Shown piece after piece: positions 34,550 through 42,383 of a stretch of 50,308 nt of DNA. The stretch's first letter is position 1. Each line of letters begins with the position of its first letter. The position numbers were made by a program, and so were the translations under genes. The notes below the pieces were generated by a model. It was not told the origin of the DNA, ran no database searches, and saw only the letters and a list, made by a program, of their open reading frames with translations. The DNA is taken from positions 1 to 50,308 of the forward strand of contig NZ_SPVG01000034.1 of NCBI RefSeq assembly GCF_004614165.1, read 5' to 3'. The stretch comes from Duganella callida (GTDB taxonomy: Bacteria; Pseudomonadota; Gammaproteobacteria; Burkholderiales; Burkholderiaceae_D).

Positions 34550-35437
34550 TTATTTCTTCTGTGCGGCGAACAGGGCATCCAGCTTCTGTTCGAAATCGTG
34601 ATAGTTGATGCGGTCATACAGTTCGGCGCGGGTCTGCATGGTGTCCAGCACATTCTGCTGCGTGCCGTCGCGGCGGATCGCGGTGTAGACGTTTTCCGCC
34701 GCCTTGTTCATGGCGCGGAAGGCGGACAGCGGATACAGCACCATGCCCACGTCGGCGCCGCGCAGCTCATCGACGGTGAACATCGGCGTGGCGCCGAATT
34801 CGGTGATGTTGGCCAGGACAGGCACCTTGACGGCGGCGGCGAATTTTTTATACATATCGAGACTGATCATCGCCTCCGGGAAGATCATGTCGGCACCCGC
34901 TTCCACGCAGGCGACCGCGCGTTCGATGGCGGCGTCCAGTCCTTCCACGGCCAGCGCGTCGGTGCGCGCCATGATCACGAACTGGTCGTCGGTACGCGCA
35001 TCGACGGCGGCGCGGATGCGGTCCACCATCTCATCCTTGCTGACGATTTCCTTGCCCGGACGATGGCCGCAGCGCTTGGCGCCTACCTGGTCTTCGATGT
35101 GCATGGCGGCGGCGCCGAACTTGATCATCGACTTGACGGTGCGCGCGACATTGAAGGCCGATGCGCCAAAACCGGTGTCCACATCGACCAGCAGCGGCAG
35201 GTCGCAAACGTCGGTGATGCGGCGCACGTCGGTCAGCACATCGTCCAGATTCGAGATGCCCAGGTCCGGCAGGCCGAGCGAACCGGCGGCCACACCGCCG
35301 CCCGACAGATAGATCGCCTTGAAGCCGGCGCGCTTGGCCAGCAGCGCATGGTTGGCGTTGATGGCGCCGACGATCTGCAGCGGGGTTTCTTCCTGGACGG
35401 CTTGGCGGAACGCGGCGCCGGCGGAGTGATGACTCAT
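34550..35437 (-). CDS. prpB: 2-methylisocitrate lyase
   Basis: 295 aa, isocitrate-lyase superfamily TIM barrel that cleaves 2-methylisocitrate to pyruvate and succinate. The active-site signature appears as [11 protein letters not shown] (K-R-C-G-H). Metal-binding segments [18 protein letters not shown] and HIEDQV are present. It is the first gene of the prp operon. The ATG at 35437 has AAAGG nine bases upstream, and a consensus sigma-54 promoter lies about 45 bp upstream, giving a predicted leader of about 30 nt. Confidence 0.96.
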   Translation of the reverse strand: MSHHSAGAAFRQAVQEETPLQIVGAINANHALLAKRAGFKAIYLSGGGVAAGSLGLPDLGISNLDDVLTDVRRITDVCDLPLLVDVDTGFGASAFNVARTVKSMIKFGAAAMHIEDQVGAKRCGHRPGKEIVSKDEMVDRIRAAVDARTDDQFVIMARTDALAVEGLDAAIERAVACVEAGADMIFPEAMISLDMYKKFAAAVKVPVLANITEFGATPMFTVDELRGADVGMVLYPLSAFRAMNKAAENVYTAIRRDGTQQNVLDTMQTRAELYDRINYHDFEQKLDALFAAQKK

Positions 35438-35478
35438 GTTATGACCTTTCCATGTTGCGTTGTAGTTGCGCTCTCTAG

Positions 35479-35494
35479 TGCAAAGGGCGTGCCA
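35479..35494 (-). promoter_or_regulatory. Sigma-54 (-24/-12) promoter of the prp operon
   Basis: The minus strand reads TGGCACGCCCTTTGCA, an exact fit to the RpoN consensus TGGCACG-N4-TTGCW. The start would be near 35468, some 30 nt before prpB. The divergent gene encodes PrpR, a sigma-54 activator, which supports the call independently. Confidence 0.92.
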
Positions 35495-35537
35495 GCGTGA
35501 CAAGCCATATAAGTCAAGCACTTAGGTAACCCACACC

Positions 35538-35552
35538 GTTTCATGATGAAAC
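35538..35552. promoter_or_regulatory. Putative PrpR binding palindrome (upstream activating site)
   Basis: GTTTCATGATGAAAC is a perfect 7-1-7 palindrome. A further TGAAAC half-site follows at 35555-35560 and another at 35577-35582. It lies some 70-85 bp upstream of the predicted prpB start, a usual place for an enhancer-binding protein. It also overlaps where the -35 region of prpR should be, so it could serve autoregulation. Confidence 0.6.
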
Positions 35553-35570
35553 ACTGAAACGGAAATGAAC

Positions 35571-35576
35571 TATAAT
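35571..35576 (+). promoter_or_regulatory. prpR -10 box (TATAAT), predicting a leaderless transcript
   Basis: A consensus TATAAT ends six bases before the prpR ATG (35583). A transcript starting seven bases after the box would begin at or within a base of the start codon. No -35 match stands 17 bp upstream; instead the GAAAC repeats occupy that place. No Shine-Dalgarno sequence is present close to the ATG. Confidence 0.45.
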
Positions 35577-35582
35577 TGAAAC

Positions 35583-37265
35583 ATGCGACATTCCACCCCC
35601 TTGCCCGTTGACGCCACCGACAAGCCGGTCATCTGGACGGTATCCGTGTCGCGCCTGTCCGACCTGTTCCGCGACATCACGCTGGAATACGACAATCTGG
35701 CGACCATCGAACCGATCAACCTGGGCTTCGACGAGGCGGCAAAGCACATCCGCGAACGCCTGGCGACCGAGCGCTGCGACGCCGTGATCGCGGCCGGTTC
35801 CAACGCCGCCTACCTCAAGGGCCGGCTGTCGGTGCCGGTGGTGATCGCCAAATTCAGCGGGCTGGATGTGATGCAGGCGCTGGCGCGCGCGCGGCGCGTG
35901 TCGGACCGTATCGGCATCGTCACCTACCAGGAGCGGTTGGCGGAACTGGCCGAGTTTTCCAGCACCTTCGGCTTCCATGTCGAGCAACGCACCTACGTGA
36001 CCGAAGAAGACGCACGCGCGCAGATCAACGATCTGAAGGCTGCCGGCATCAAGGCCATCGTCGGTGCGGGCCTGATCACCGATCTGGCGGAGGAAGCGGG
36101 ACTGACCGGTGTGTTCGTGTATTCGGCCGCTTCGATCCGGCACGCGTTCGACGATGCACTGGAGATGGCGCGTCTGACGCAACTGGAATCCAGCCGCGCA
36201 CGGACGCGTGGTGCGGTGGTCCCGGACACGCTGCGCGCCAAGCATGGCATCAACGACCTGCGTGGCGACTCCGCCGCGATGGAACAGGTGCGCCAGTCCG
36301 TGGTGTTGTATGCGAAATCGCCGGCGACCGTGCTGATACAGGGCGAAACCGGCTGCGGCAAGGAACTGGTGGCGCAGGCCATCCACCGTGAAGCGCCGCG
36401 CACCCTGGGACAGAACCGTCCCTTCGTCGCGGTGAACTGCGGCGCGATCGCCGAATCGCTGCTGGAGTCGGAGCTGTTTGGCCACGAGGAAGGCGCTTTC
36501 ACCGGCGCGCGGCGCGGCGGCCACGCCGGCCTGTTCGAGGCGGCCAACCACGGCACCCTGTTCCTTGACGAGATAGGCGAGATGCCGCTGGCGCTGCAAA
36601 CGCGTCTGCTGCGCGTGCTGGAAGAACGCGAAGTGGTGCGGGTGGGCGGCACGCGGCCTGTCCCCGTGCATGTGCGCATCATCAGCGCCACACACTGCGA
36701 CCTCGAACAACGCGTGCGCGAGGGCCGCTTCCGCGCGGACCTGTTCTACCGTCTGGCCGTGCTGCGTCTGACGTTGCCGCCGTTACGCGCGCGGCCCGAC
36801 GATGTGATGACACTGGCCGAATGGTCGCTGAAGAATGCCCTGGCCTCGCTGGGCGCGCGTCCGCATCCCAATCTGCACGCCGAGATGGCGGCCTGCGCGC
36901 CACTGCTGCAACGCTACGACTGGCCCGGCAATGTGCGCGAACTGCGCAACCTGACCGAACGCCTGGCGCTGTTTCTCGCGGCCGAGCCGCTGCAGGCGCT
37001 GACGCCGGCCTTCGTGCTGAGCGTCGCACCCGAGCTGGCGTCGCACAGCCAGCGCACCGGTGCCGGATATGGCACCGGCATCGGCACCGGCATCGGCGCC
37101 GGCACCGGGACGGTCATCGCGGCCCGCCGTCACGCCCCGCCGCCGTCCGAGCGCGTCAGCGACGTGGTGGCCCGCTTTGGCGGCCGGCGCGACGCCGCGG
37201 CCGATTACCTCGGCATCAGCCGCACCACCTTGTGGCGCAGGCTGAAGGCCGAAGGCGCCGCCTGA
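35583..37265 (+). CDS. prpR: Propionate catabolism activator PrpR (sigma-54 dependent)
   Basis: 560 aa. The N-terminal PrpR_N domain (about 15-185) senses 2-methylcitrate in known members. The AAA+ domain has Walker [15 protein letters not shown] (about residue 257), the sigma-54 contact loop GAFTGA, Walker [12 protein letters not shown], the sensor segment [12 protein letters not shown] and the arginine finger [10 protein letters not shown] low-complexity Gly-Thr-Ile linker precedes the Fis-type helix-turn-helix [19 protein letters not shown] at the C-terminus. It is divergent from prpB and should activate the sigma-54 promoter there. It is about 30 residues longer than the enteric protein, mostly in the linker. 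The ATG at 35583 has no ribosome site. Confidence 0.95.
   Translation: MRHSTPLPVDATDKPVIWTVSVSRLSDLFRDITLEYDNLATIEPINLGFDEAAKHIRERLATERCDAVIAAGSNAAYLKGRLSVPVVIAKFSGLDVMQALARARRVSDRIGIVTYQERLAELAEFSSTFGFHVEQRTYVTEEDARAQINDLKAAGIKAIVGAGLITDLAEEAGLTGVFVYSAASIRHAFDDALEMARLTQLESSRARTRGAVVPDTLRAKHGINDLRGDSAAMEQVRQSVVLYAKSPATVLIQGETGCGKELVAQAIHREAPRTLGQNRPFVAVNCGAIAESLLESELFGHEEGAFTGARRGGHAGLFEAANHGTLFLDEIGEMPLALQTRLLRVLEEREVVRVGGTRPVPVHVRIISATHCDLEQRVREGRFRADLFYRLAVLRLTLPPLRARPDDVMTLAEWSLKNALASLGARPHPNLHAEMAACAPLLQRYDWPGNVRELRNLTERLALFLAAEPLQALTPAFVLSVAPELASHSQRTGAGYGTGIGTGIGAGTGTVIAARRHAPPPSERVSDVVARFGGRRDAAADYLGISRTTLWRRLKAEGAA
37059..37113 (+). repeat. 12-bp tandem repeat encoding a Gly-Thr-Gly-Ile linker in PrpR
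   Basis: Units of GGCACCGGCATC occur at 37071-37082 and 37083-37094, with diverged units before and after. They encode [14 protein letters not shown], a flexible linker between the AAA+ domain and the DNA-binding helix-turn-helix. Slippage could change linker length in steps of four residues without a frameshift. Confidence 0.8.
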
Positions 37266-37365
37266 TCTGCCCGCGCGAAGATTACAACAACGTCATGTTC
37301 GCGCCATCTTCATGTCATCGCTGCCTGCCTAGAATGGGTTCATCCATTCATCGCGGGAACGAGAC

Positions 37366-38418
37366 ATGCCCAATCTACTCACTTACGCACGGCCGGCAAT
37401 CGCACTTGCCTGCGCCGGGGCGGCTCTGGCGGCAGGCTATGCCTACGCGACCGGCTGGCTGACGCCCGACCGCCTGACGCCGCAAGCCATCATCGCCAGC
37501 TTCCAGACGGACTTCGGCCGGCACGACGGCTACCGCCGCAACCACGCCAAGGGCGTGTGCGTCATCGGTCACTTCGACGGCAACGGCAACGCCAGCCCGT
37601 ATTCTCGCGCGCTGGTGTTCGGCAATCTGCGCACACCGGTGATCGGCCGCTTCGCCGTCCCCGGCGGCAATCCGTCCGTCGCCGACACCGCAAATCCGGT
37701 CCGCAGTCTGGCGCTGCAGTTCACGCTGCCGAACGGCGAGCAATGGCGCACCGGCATGAACAGCACGCCCGTCTTCGTGGTCAACACGCCGCAAGGCTTC
37801 TACGACAACCTGCAGGCATCGCGGCCGTTGCCTGGCACCGGCAAGCCCGATCCCGCAAAGCTGCAGGCATTCTTCGACGCGCACCCCGAATCGGCCGCGT
37901 TCCGCCAGTGGGTGAAGGCGCATCCGCCTTCGTCGTCCTTCACCAACACGCGCTTTTACAGCATCAACGCCTTCGAACTGGTGGACCGCAATGGCAACAG
38001 CCACCTCGCGCGCTGGTCGGTGATTCCGCAGGCCGCCTATGCGCCGCTCACGCCGGAAGCCAAGGCGGCGCCGGACTCCTTGCAGCATGACCTGATCGAT
38101 CAGCTGAGCCATGGGCCGGCGCGCTGGCGGCTGCAGCTCCAGCTGGCGCAGCCCGGCGATCCAGGCAACGACGCCACCAAGGCCTGGCCCGAAGATCGCC
38201 CGGTGATCGACGCGGGCACGCTGACGCTGGAACGCGCCGTCACCCAGGACGACGGCCCGTGCCGCGACATCAACTTCGACCCGACCATTCTGCCGCAAGG
38301 CATACGCCCATCCGACGACCCGCTGCTGGCGGCGCGCTCCGGTGCCTACGCCAGGTCGTACCAGCTGCGCACCAGCGAACAAGCCGCCAGACACGCGGCG
38401 CAAGGAGAACAACCATGA
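37366..38418 (+). CDS. Catalase-related (SrpA-like) haem peroxidase, exported
   Basis: 350 aa, much shorter than true catalases (about 480 or more) and of the catalase-related peroxidase subfamily. These use peroxide to oxidise small substrates and have little catalase activity. An N-terminal hydrophobic segment (about 8-28) is a signal or anchor, so it acts in the periplasm. The distal histidine lies in YRRNHAKGVCVIGHFDGNG and the proximal haem tyrosine in RSGAYARSYQLR. The stop overlaps the cytochrome b561 start in an ATGA junction. Upstream, TAGAAT at 37331-37336 and a GAATGG/CCATTC inverted repeat (37332-37349) may belong to its promoter. Confidence 0.9.
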   Translation: MPNLLTYARPAIALACAGAALAAGYAYATGWLTPDRLTPQAIIASFQTDFGRHDGYRRNHAKGVCVIGHFDGNGNASPYSRALVFGNLRTPVIGRFAVPGGNPSVADTANPVRSLALQFTLPNGEQWRTGMNSTPVFVVNTPQGFYDNLQASRPLPGTGKPDPAKLQAFFDAHPESAAFRQWVKAHPPSSSFTNTRFYSINAFELVDRNGNSHLARWSVIPQAAYAPLTPEAKAAPDSLQHDLIDQLSHGPARWRLQLQLAQPGDPGNDATKAWPEDRPVIDAGTLTLERAVTQDDGPCRDINFDPTILPQGIRPSDDPLLAARSGAYARSYQLRTSEQAARHAAQGEQP

Positions 38419-38954
38419 CACCGTCGCGCTTTCCGCTCGCCCTGCGCCTGCTGCACTGGATCATGGCGCCGCTGCTGCTGGCGATGCTGCTCATCGGCAC
38501 AGGCATGGTCGCTACCGTTTCGCACTGGCGCATCACCCTGATCAACCTGCACAAACCACTCGGCCTGGCGCTGCTGGTGCTCGCCGTCCTGCGCCTGCTG
38601 CTGCGCCTGCGTGGCCGCACGCCGCCACTGCCGGCCTCCGTGCCGGCGCCGATGCGCCTGGCGGCACATGGTTCGCACTGGCTGCTGTACGGCTGCATGC
38701 TGGCCATGCCGCTGATCGGCTGGGCCATGCTGTCGGCCGGCGGCTTCCCGCTGCCGTCGTTCGCCGGCATCGCGCTGCCGCCGCTGCTGGCGCCGGACGT
38801 GAGCCACTACGCGCTGCTGCGCGCACTGCATATGCGGTTGGGTGAACTGTTTTATCTGCTGGTTTGCGTCCACATCATGGCGGGCCTGATGCACGCGTTG
38901 CTGCTGCGCGACGGCGTGTTCGACGCCATAACCCTGCGCCGCCGGAAGAATTAA
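38415..38954 (+). CDS. Cytochrome b561
   Basis: 179 aa, a four-helix inner-membrane di-haem protein of the bacterial b561 family that carries electrons from the quinol pool. Haem-ligand histidines are seen in RLLHWIM (about 14), INLHKPLG (about 46), the second-half helices (HGSHWLLYG) and VCVHIMAGLMHALLL near the C-terminus. Start and upstream stop overlap by four bases and AAGGAG stands ahead of the ATG. Pairing with a catalase-related peroxidase is a recurrent arrangement. It suggests the cytochrome supplies quinol electrons to reduce periplasmic peroxide. Confidence 0.9.
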   Translation: MTPSRFPLALRLLHWIMAPLLLAMLLIGTGMVATVSHWRITLINLHKPLGLALLVLAVLRLLLRLRGRTPPLPASVPAPMRLAAHGSHWLLYGCMLAMPLIGWAMLSAGGFPLPSFAGIALPPLLAPDVSHYALLRALHMRLGELFYLLVCVHIMAGLMHALLLRDGVFDAITLRRRKN

Positions 38955-39082
38955 AAGTCGTTTTCAACCACGGCAAGGACGCTTACCGCCGCCGCACAGA
39001 GCGTGTGCGCATTCAGCGCGGCGGCGCCGCGTTCAACCTGGGCATACGCCAGGCGTTTTAACATCACACAAAGGAGAGTTCC

Positions 39083-39421
39083 ATGAACATCAAACACACC
39101 ATCGCCATCGCCGCCTTGTCGGCTCTTGCCCTGACCGGCGCCGCCCACGCCGCCCCGCCGTCGGGCACCGCGGCCGACTACGGCGTGGCCGTGCCGGCCG
39201 CGGCGGCGCAACGGGCCATCACCATCAACGCCGACACCAAATGGGTCAACGTCACCGACGGCGAAACCGTGCGCTTCGATGTGAATGGCCAAAGCTTCAC
39301 CTGGCACTTCAGCACCTACCCTCAAATCAGCAGCTTCGACCTGGCGCGGATCGCGCCGGCCGGCGTCACGGCGGGCAGCGTCCGGGTCTACATCGCCACT
39401 AATCCGCTGTACCGCGGCTAA
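39083..39421 (+). CDS. CzcE-family periplasmic protein
   Basis: 112 aa. A signal peptide ends in GAAHAAPPSG (cleavage near residue 24). The mature domain matches the CzcE pattern: ADYGVAVPAAAAQRAITINADTKWVNVTDGETVRFDV read in pieces, then FTWHFST. CzcE of Cupriavidus binds copper as a dimer. No czc efflux genes or metal sensors are near, so the role here may be copper or other metal binding in the envelope, or something else. AAGGAGAG precedes the ATG. It is 128 bp after the cytochrome b561 gene and may have its own promoter. Confidence 0.82.
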   Translation: MNIKHTIAIAALSALALTGAAHAAPPSGTAADYGVAVPAAAAQRAITINADTKWVNVTDGETVRFDVNGQSFTWHFSTYPQISSFDLARIAPAGVTAGSVRVYIATNPLYRG

Positions 39422-39484
39422 GGCTGGCGGCGGCGCATCCGTGCGCCGTTGGCCCCGGCCGCTGGCTACATTCGCCGCATCCAC

Positions 39485-39595
39485 ATGGTCAGCGTGTCCA
39501 CGCCAGCCGGCGCCACCGCCGCCCTGCTCACGCTGGCCCTGCTGCTGTGGTTCTGGTTCGCCCTGCCGCTGCGCACGCGCCGGCGTATGCGCTGA
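39485..39595 (+). CDS. Possible 36-residue membrane peptide
   Basis: A short open frame codes for a peptide with one hydrophobic helix (AALLTLALLLWFWFALPL) followed by a basic tail (RTRRRMR), the form of many small membrane proteins with inside-positive charge. There is no clear Shine-Dalgarno sequence before the ATG. High G+C content gives such frames by chance. Reported only as a candidate. Confidence 0.2.
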   Translation: MVSVSTPAGATAALLTLALLLWFWFALPLRTRRRMR

Positions 39596-39597
39596 CT

Positions 39598-39627
39598 ACC
39601 GTTCATCCAGCCGGAAAAACCGCTCAT
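39598..39627 (+). promoter_or_regulatory. Putative LytTR-regulator binding site (two direct repeats)
   Basis: ACCGTTCAT (39598-39606) fits the LytTR consensus [TA][AC][CA]GTTN[AG][TG] at every position. ACCGCTCAT (39619-39627) differs from it at one. The 12-bp spacer (21-bp period) is the spacing known for AlgR/LytTR-type direct repeats. The pair lies about 70-100 bp before the hydrolase gene that heads an operon ending in a LytTR regulator. This suggests autoregulation. A possible -10 (TAGCAT) is at 39661-39666. Confidence 0.5.
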
Positions 39628-39697
39628 CCCATTGCCGTCGCGGCGCCGCGGGGCCGCCGTTAGCATGATCTCACTGACAACGCTAACGGAGGAAATG

Positions 39698-40591
39698 ATG
39701 AAACGCTCGCTGCTCAACACCCTTGCTGCTTTCGCTACCGGTCTTGTTTTGGCCTCCCCCCTGACCCACACCGCATCCGCCGCCACGGCGCATTCCGCCT
39801 TCAAGGTGGAGGTGACCGGCAAAGGCACGCCGGTGGTCCTGATTCCGGGTCTCAGCTCGTCCGGGGCGGTATGGGACGGCACCGTGGCCCGCTATTGCGG
39901 CGGCGAAAAATACCAGTGCCACGTGCTGACGCTGGCCGGCTTCGCCGGTGTGCCGGCAGCGGTCCAGGGGCCGTTCCTGCCCGCTGTCGAACAGCAGATC
40001 AGCGACTACATCACGGCCAACAAATTCGATCACCCGATCGTGATCGGTCACAGCCTGGGCGGCTTCCTCGGCATGAAGCTGGCAATTGACCATCCGGACC
40101 AGGTCGGACGCCTGATCATCGTCGACACCCTGCCCGCGCTGATGGCGGTGCAGATGCCCAGCATGACCCAGGCGCAGATGAAGGAAATCGCCGCCGGCAT
40201 GCGGGAGCGCATGCAAAGCCAGGATGAGGAAACGATGCGCGCCAACACGCTCGCCACGCTGCGCACCATGATAACGAAGCAGGAAGACATCGACCGCGCC
40301 ATGGACTGGTCGAAGCAGTCGGACCGCGCCACCGTCATCAATGCCATGACCGAGATGAGCGCGGAAGACCTGCGCGGCGAGGTCTCCCGCATCAAGGCGC
40401 CGACGCTGGTGCTGGGCAGCTGGATCGCCTACAGGCAGTTCGGCGCCAAGCCGATGTTCGAACAGATGTACCAGGCCCAGTATCGGCAGTTGCCCGGGGT
40501 AAAAGTGGAACTGGCCGACAACGCCCGTCACTTCATCATGTACGACGATCCCGCCTGGCTGTATGATCGCATCGATCACTTCCTCGACTGA
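39698..40591 (+). CDS. Exported alpha/beta-fold hydrolase
   Basis: 297 aa. A signal peptide is visible (about 1-29, ending TASAATAHS), so the enzyme acts in the periplasm or is secreted. The alpha/beta-hydrolase core has an oxyanion segment VVLIPGLSSSG, the nucleophile elbow GHSLGG (Ser119) and a C-terminal histidine in NARHFIMYD (His278). Substrate unknown; esterase or peptidase activity is possible. GGAGG at 39688-39692 suits the ATG at 39698 better than the one at 39695. It ends four bases before the kinase gene and is likely to be cotranscribed with the two-component pair. Confidence 0.85.
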   Translation: MKRSLLNTLAAFATGLVLASPLTHTASAATAHSAFKVEVTGKGTPVVLIPGLSSSGAVWDGTVARYCGGEKYQCHVLTLAGFAGVPAAVQGPFLPAVEQQISDYITANKFDHPIVIGHSLGGFLGMKLAIDHPDQVGRLIIVDTLPALMAVQMPSMTQAQMKEIAAGMRERMQSQDEETMRANTLATLRTMITKQEDIDRAMDWSKQSDRATVINAMTEMSAEDLRGEVSRIKAPTLVLGSWIAYRQFGAKPMFEQMYQAQYRQLPGVKVELADNARHFIMYDDPAWLYDRIDHFLD

Positions 40592-40595
40592 GACC

Positions 40596-41639
40596 ATGCA
40601 TAACGACCGTCCCCTGCTCGCCCGGCTGAACTGGTACTGGATATTCCAGCTGGCCGGCTGGGGCTTTCTGCCGCTACTGATGTGGGCCATGCTGCCGGCG
40701 CCGCTGCGCAGCGGCACCCAGGCCTCGGTCGCCATCTGGGCCGGGGTCAGCGGCGTGCTGATTTCCGATGTCTGGCATCGTTTGCTCAAGCGCCGCATCC
40801 AGGCGGGCGTGCGGGTCGGCTGGCAAACCATGCTGAGCGCGGTGCTGGTGCTGGGCGCGCTCAACACCGCCGTGCAGACGCTGGGCTATGTCGTGGTGCG
40901 GCCGTTCGGCACCTCACTCACCAACATCTCCTGGCTGCCCGGCGCGCTGATGTTCTGGTGGGGAGTGTACATCGTGTGGAATGTGTTCTACATGGCGGTG
41001 CTGTCGCTGCGCCGCGCCACCCGCGCGGAGGCCGAGGCGCTGCGGCTGGAGGTCACCGCCAAGGAAGCCGAATTGCGCGCGCTGCAGGCGCAGGTCAATC
41101 CGCACTTCTTCTTCAACAGCATGAACAGCGTGCGCGCGTTGATTTATGAAGATGCCGACGCCGCCGCGCAGATGGTCGACCAACTGGCCAGCGTGATGCG
41201 TTATGCCCTGCAGTCGGGCCACCACGACACTGTGCCGCTGGCGGCGGAGATGGAAGCCGTGCAGTCCTATCTGGCGATCGAAAAGATCCGCTTCGAAGAA
41301 CGCATGCGCGTCAGCGTGGAGATCGGCATCGGCCTGGAACGGGTGCGCATTCCGCCCATGGCGCTGCAGACGCTGGTGGAGAACGCCGTCAAATACGGCG
41401 TGGAAGCGAGTGCCGGCGGCAGCGAAATCCATATCCGCGCGCAGCGCCTGGATGACCGGACTGTGCATATCGAAATCGCCAACCTGGGCGCGATCGTGCC
41501 GTTTGCGAATTCCACCAAGGTCGGCCTGGTCAACACGCGCAAGCGGCTGGCGCTCGCCCTGGGCGCCAACGCGCAACTGGATTTGTCGGAAAACAGTGGT
41601 TGGGTACGCGCCACACTCACCTTGCCGGAGGCCGCCTGA
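40596..41639 (+). CDS. LytS/YehU-family membrane sensor histidine kinase
   Basis: 347 aa. Four hydrophobic helices fill the N-terminus (about residues 12-32, 44-60, 78-100 and 116-138), with very short loops and no extra sensor domain. A coiled coil precedes the H-box LQAQVNPHFFFNSMNSVRAL (His170). The N-box is LQTLVENAVKYGV, and the C-terminal G-box is reduced to STKVGLVNTRKRLAL. It follows the hydrolase by four bases and overlaps the response-regulator start by one (TGATG), a classic coupled pair. The signal is unknown; with so little periplasmic part, it may sense the membrane or a partner protein. Confidence 0.9.
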   Translation: MHNDRPLLARLNWYWIFQLAGWGFLPLLMWAMLPAPLRSGTQASVAIWAGVSGVLISDVWHRLLKRRIQAGVRVGWQTMLSAVLVLGALNTAVQTLGYVVVRPFGTSLTNISWLPGALMFWWGVYIVWNVFYMAVLSLRRATRAEAEALRLEVTAKEAELRALQAQVNPHFFFNSMNSVRALIYEDADAAAQMVDQLASVMRYALQSGHHDTVPLAAEMEAVQSYLAIEKIRFEERMRVSVEIGIGLERVRIPPMALQTLVENAVKYGVEASAGGSEIHIRAQRLDDRTVHIEIANLGAIVPFANSTKVGLVNTRKRLALALGANAQLDLSENSGWVRATLTLPEAA

Positions 41640-42343
41640 TGCGGGCATTACTGATAGACGACGAACGCCTGGCGCGCGCCGAGTTGCGGCGCCTGCTGGC
41701 GGCGCATCCCGATGTGGAGATCGTGGGCGAAGCGGCCAATGCGGCCGACGGCGTGCAGCAGATCCTGGCGCTCAAGCCGGACCTGGTGTTCCTCGATGTG
41801 CAGATGCCCGGCGGGAGCGGCTTCGACATGCTGGCGGCGCTGGAGGAGGCGCCGGAAGTGATCTTCACCACCGCCTTCGACCAGTATGCGCTGCAGGCGT
41901 TCGAGGTCAATGCGCTCGACTATCTGCAGAAGCCGATCCAGGCCACGCGCATGGCGGCGGCCCTGCAGCGCTGCACGGCGCGGCATCAACGCGGCGCGGC
42001 GGCACCGGCGGCCGGCGCGCGCAAGCTGTTCATCAAGGATGGCGAGCGTTGCTGGTTCGTCGCCCTGCAGGACATCCGCCTGTTCGAATCGGACGGCAAC
42101 TACACGCGCGTGTATTTCGACCGCCAGCAACCGCTGATGCTGCGCTCCCTGAACCAGCTGGAAGAAAAGCTCGATCCGCAGCAGTTTTTCCGCGCCAACC
42201 GCCGTCACATCGTCAACCTCGATTACGTCGAACAGGTCGAGCCCAACGACGCCGGCGGCCTCGATCTCACCCTGCGCGACCGGCTGCAGGTCGAAGTCTC
42301 GCGCCGCCGCGCGGCCCAGTTCAAGGCGATCGCGAGCCTGTAG
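41639..42343 (+). CDS. LytTR-family response regulator
   Basis: 234 aa. The receiver domain (1-118) has Asp7/Asp8 in LLIDDERLARAEL, phosphoacceptor Asp53 in VFLDVQMPGGSG, and Lys in LQKPIQATRM. The LytTR DNA-binding domain (about 128-234) has LQDIRLFESDGNYTRVYF and FFRANRRHIVNLDYVE. Its ATG shares one base with the kinase stop. A LytTR-type box pair stands upstream of the whole operon (39598-39627), consistent with feedback control. It converges on the orphan permease gene across a GC-rich hairpin. Confidence 0.92.
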   Translation: MRALLIDDERLARAELRRLLAAHPDVEIVGEAANAADGVQQILALKPDLVFLDVQMPGGSGFDMLAALEEAPEVIFTTAFDQYALQAFEVNALDYLQKPIQATRMAAALQRCTARHQRGAAAPAAGARKLFIKDGERCWFVALQDIRLFESDGNYTRVYFDRQQPLMLRSLNQLEEKLDPQQFFRANRRHIVNLDYVEQVEPNDAGGLDLTLRDRLQVEVSRRRAAQFKAIASL

Positions 42344-42344
42344 C

Positions 42345-42383
42345 CTGACGCGCATCGGCGCGCTCTCGCGCCGGCGCCGTCAG
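42345..42383. terminator. Bidirectional hairpin between convergent LytTR and permease genes
   Basis: CTGACGCGC pairs with GCG-CGTCAG, and inside it CGGCGCG pairs with CGCGCCG around a CTCT loop. Only small bulges interrupt the stem. It fills the 36-bp gap between the two stop codons and overlaps the permease stop. There is no T-run, so efficiency as a terminator is uncertain. Confidence 0.4.

Noticed and set aside
34537-34653. An upstream extension of prpC by 39 codons
   Set aside because: It would overlap prpB, lacks the family's N-terminus, and the ATG at 34536 has a good ribosome site.
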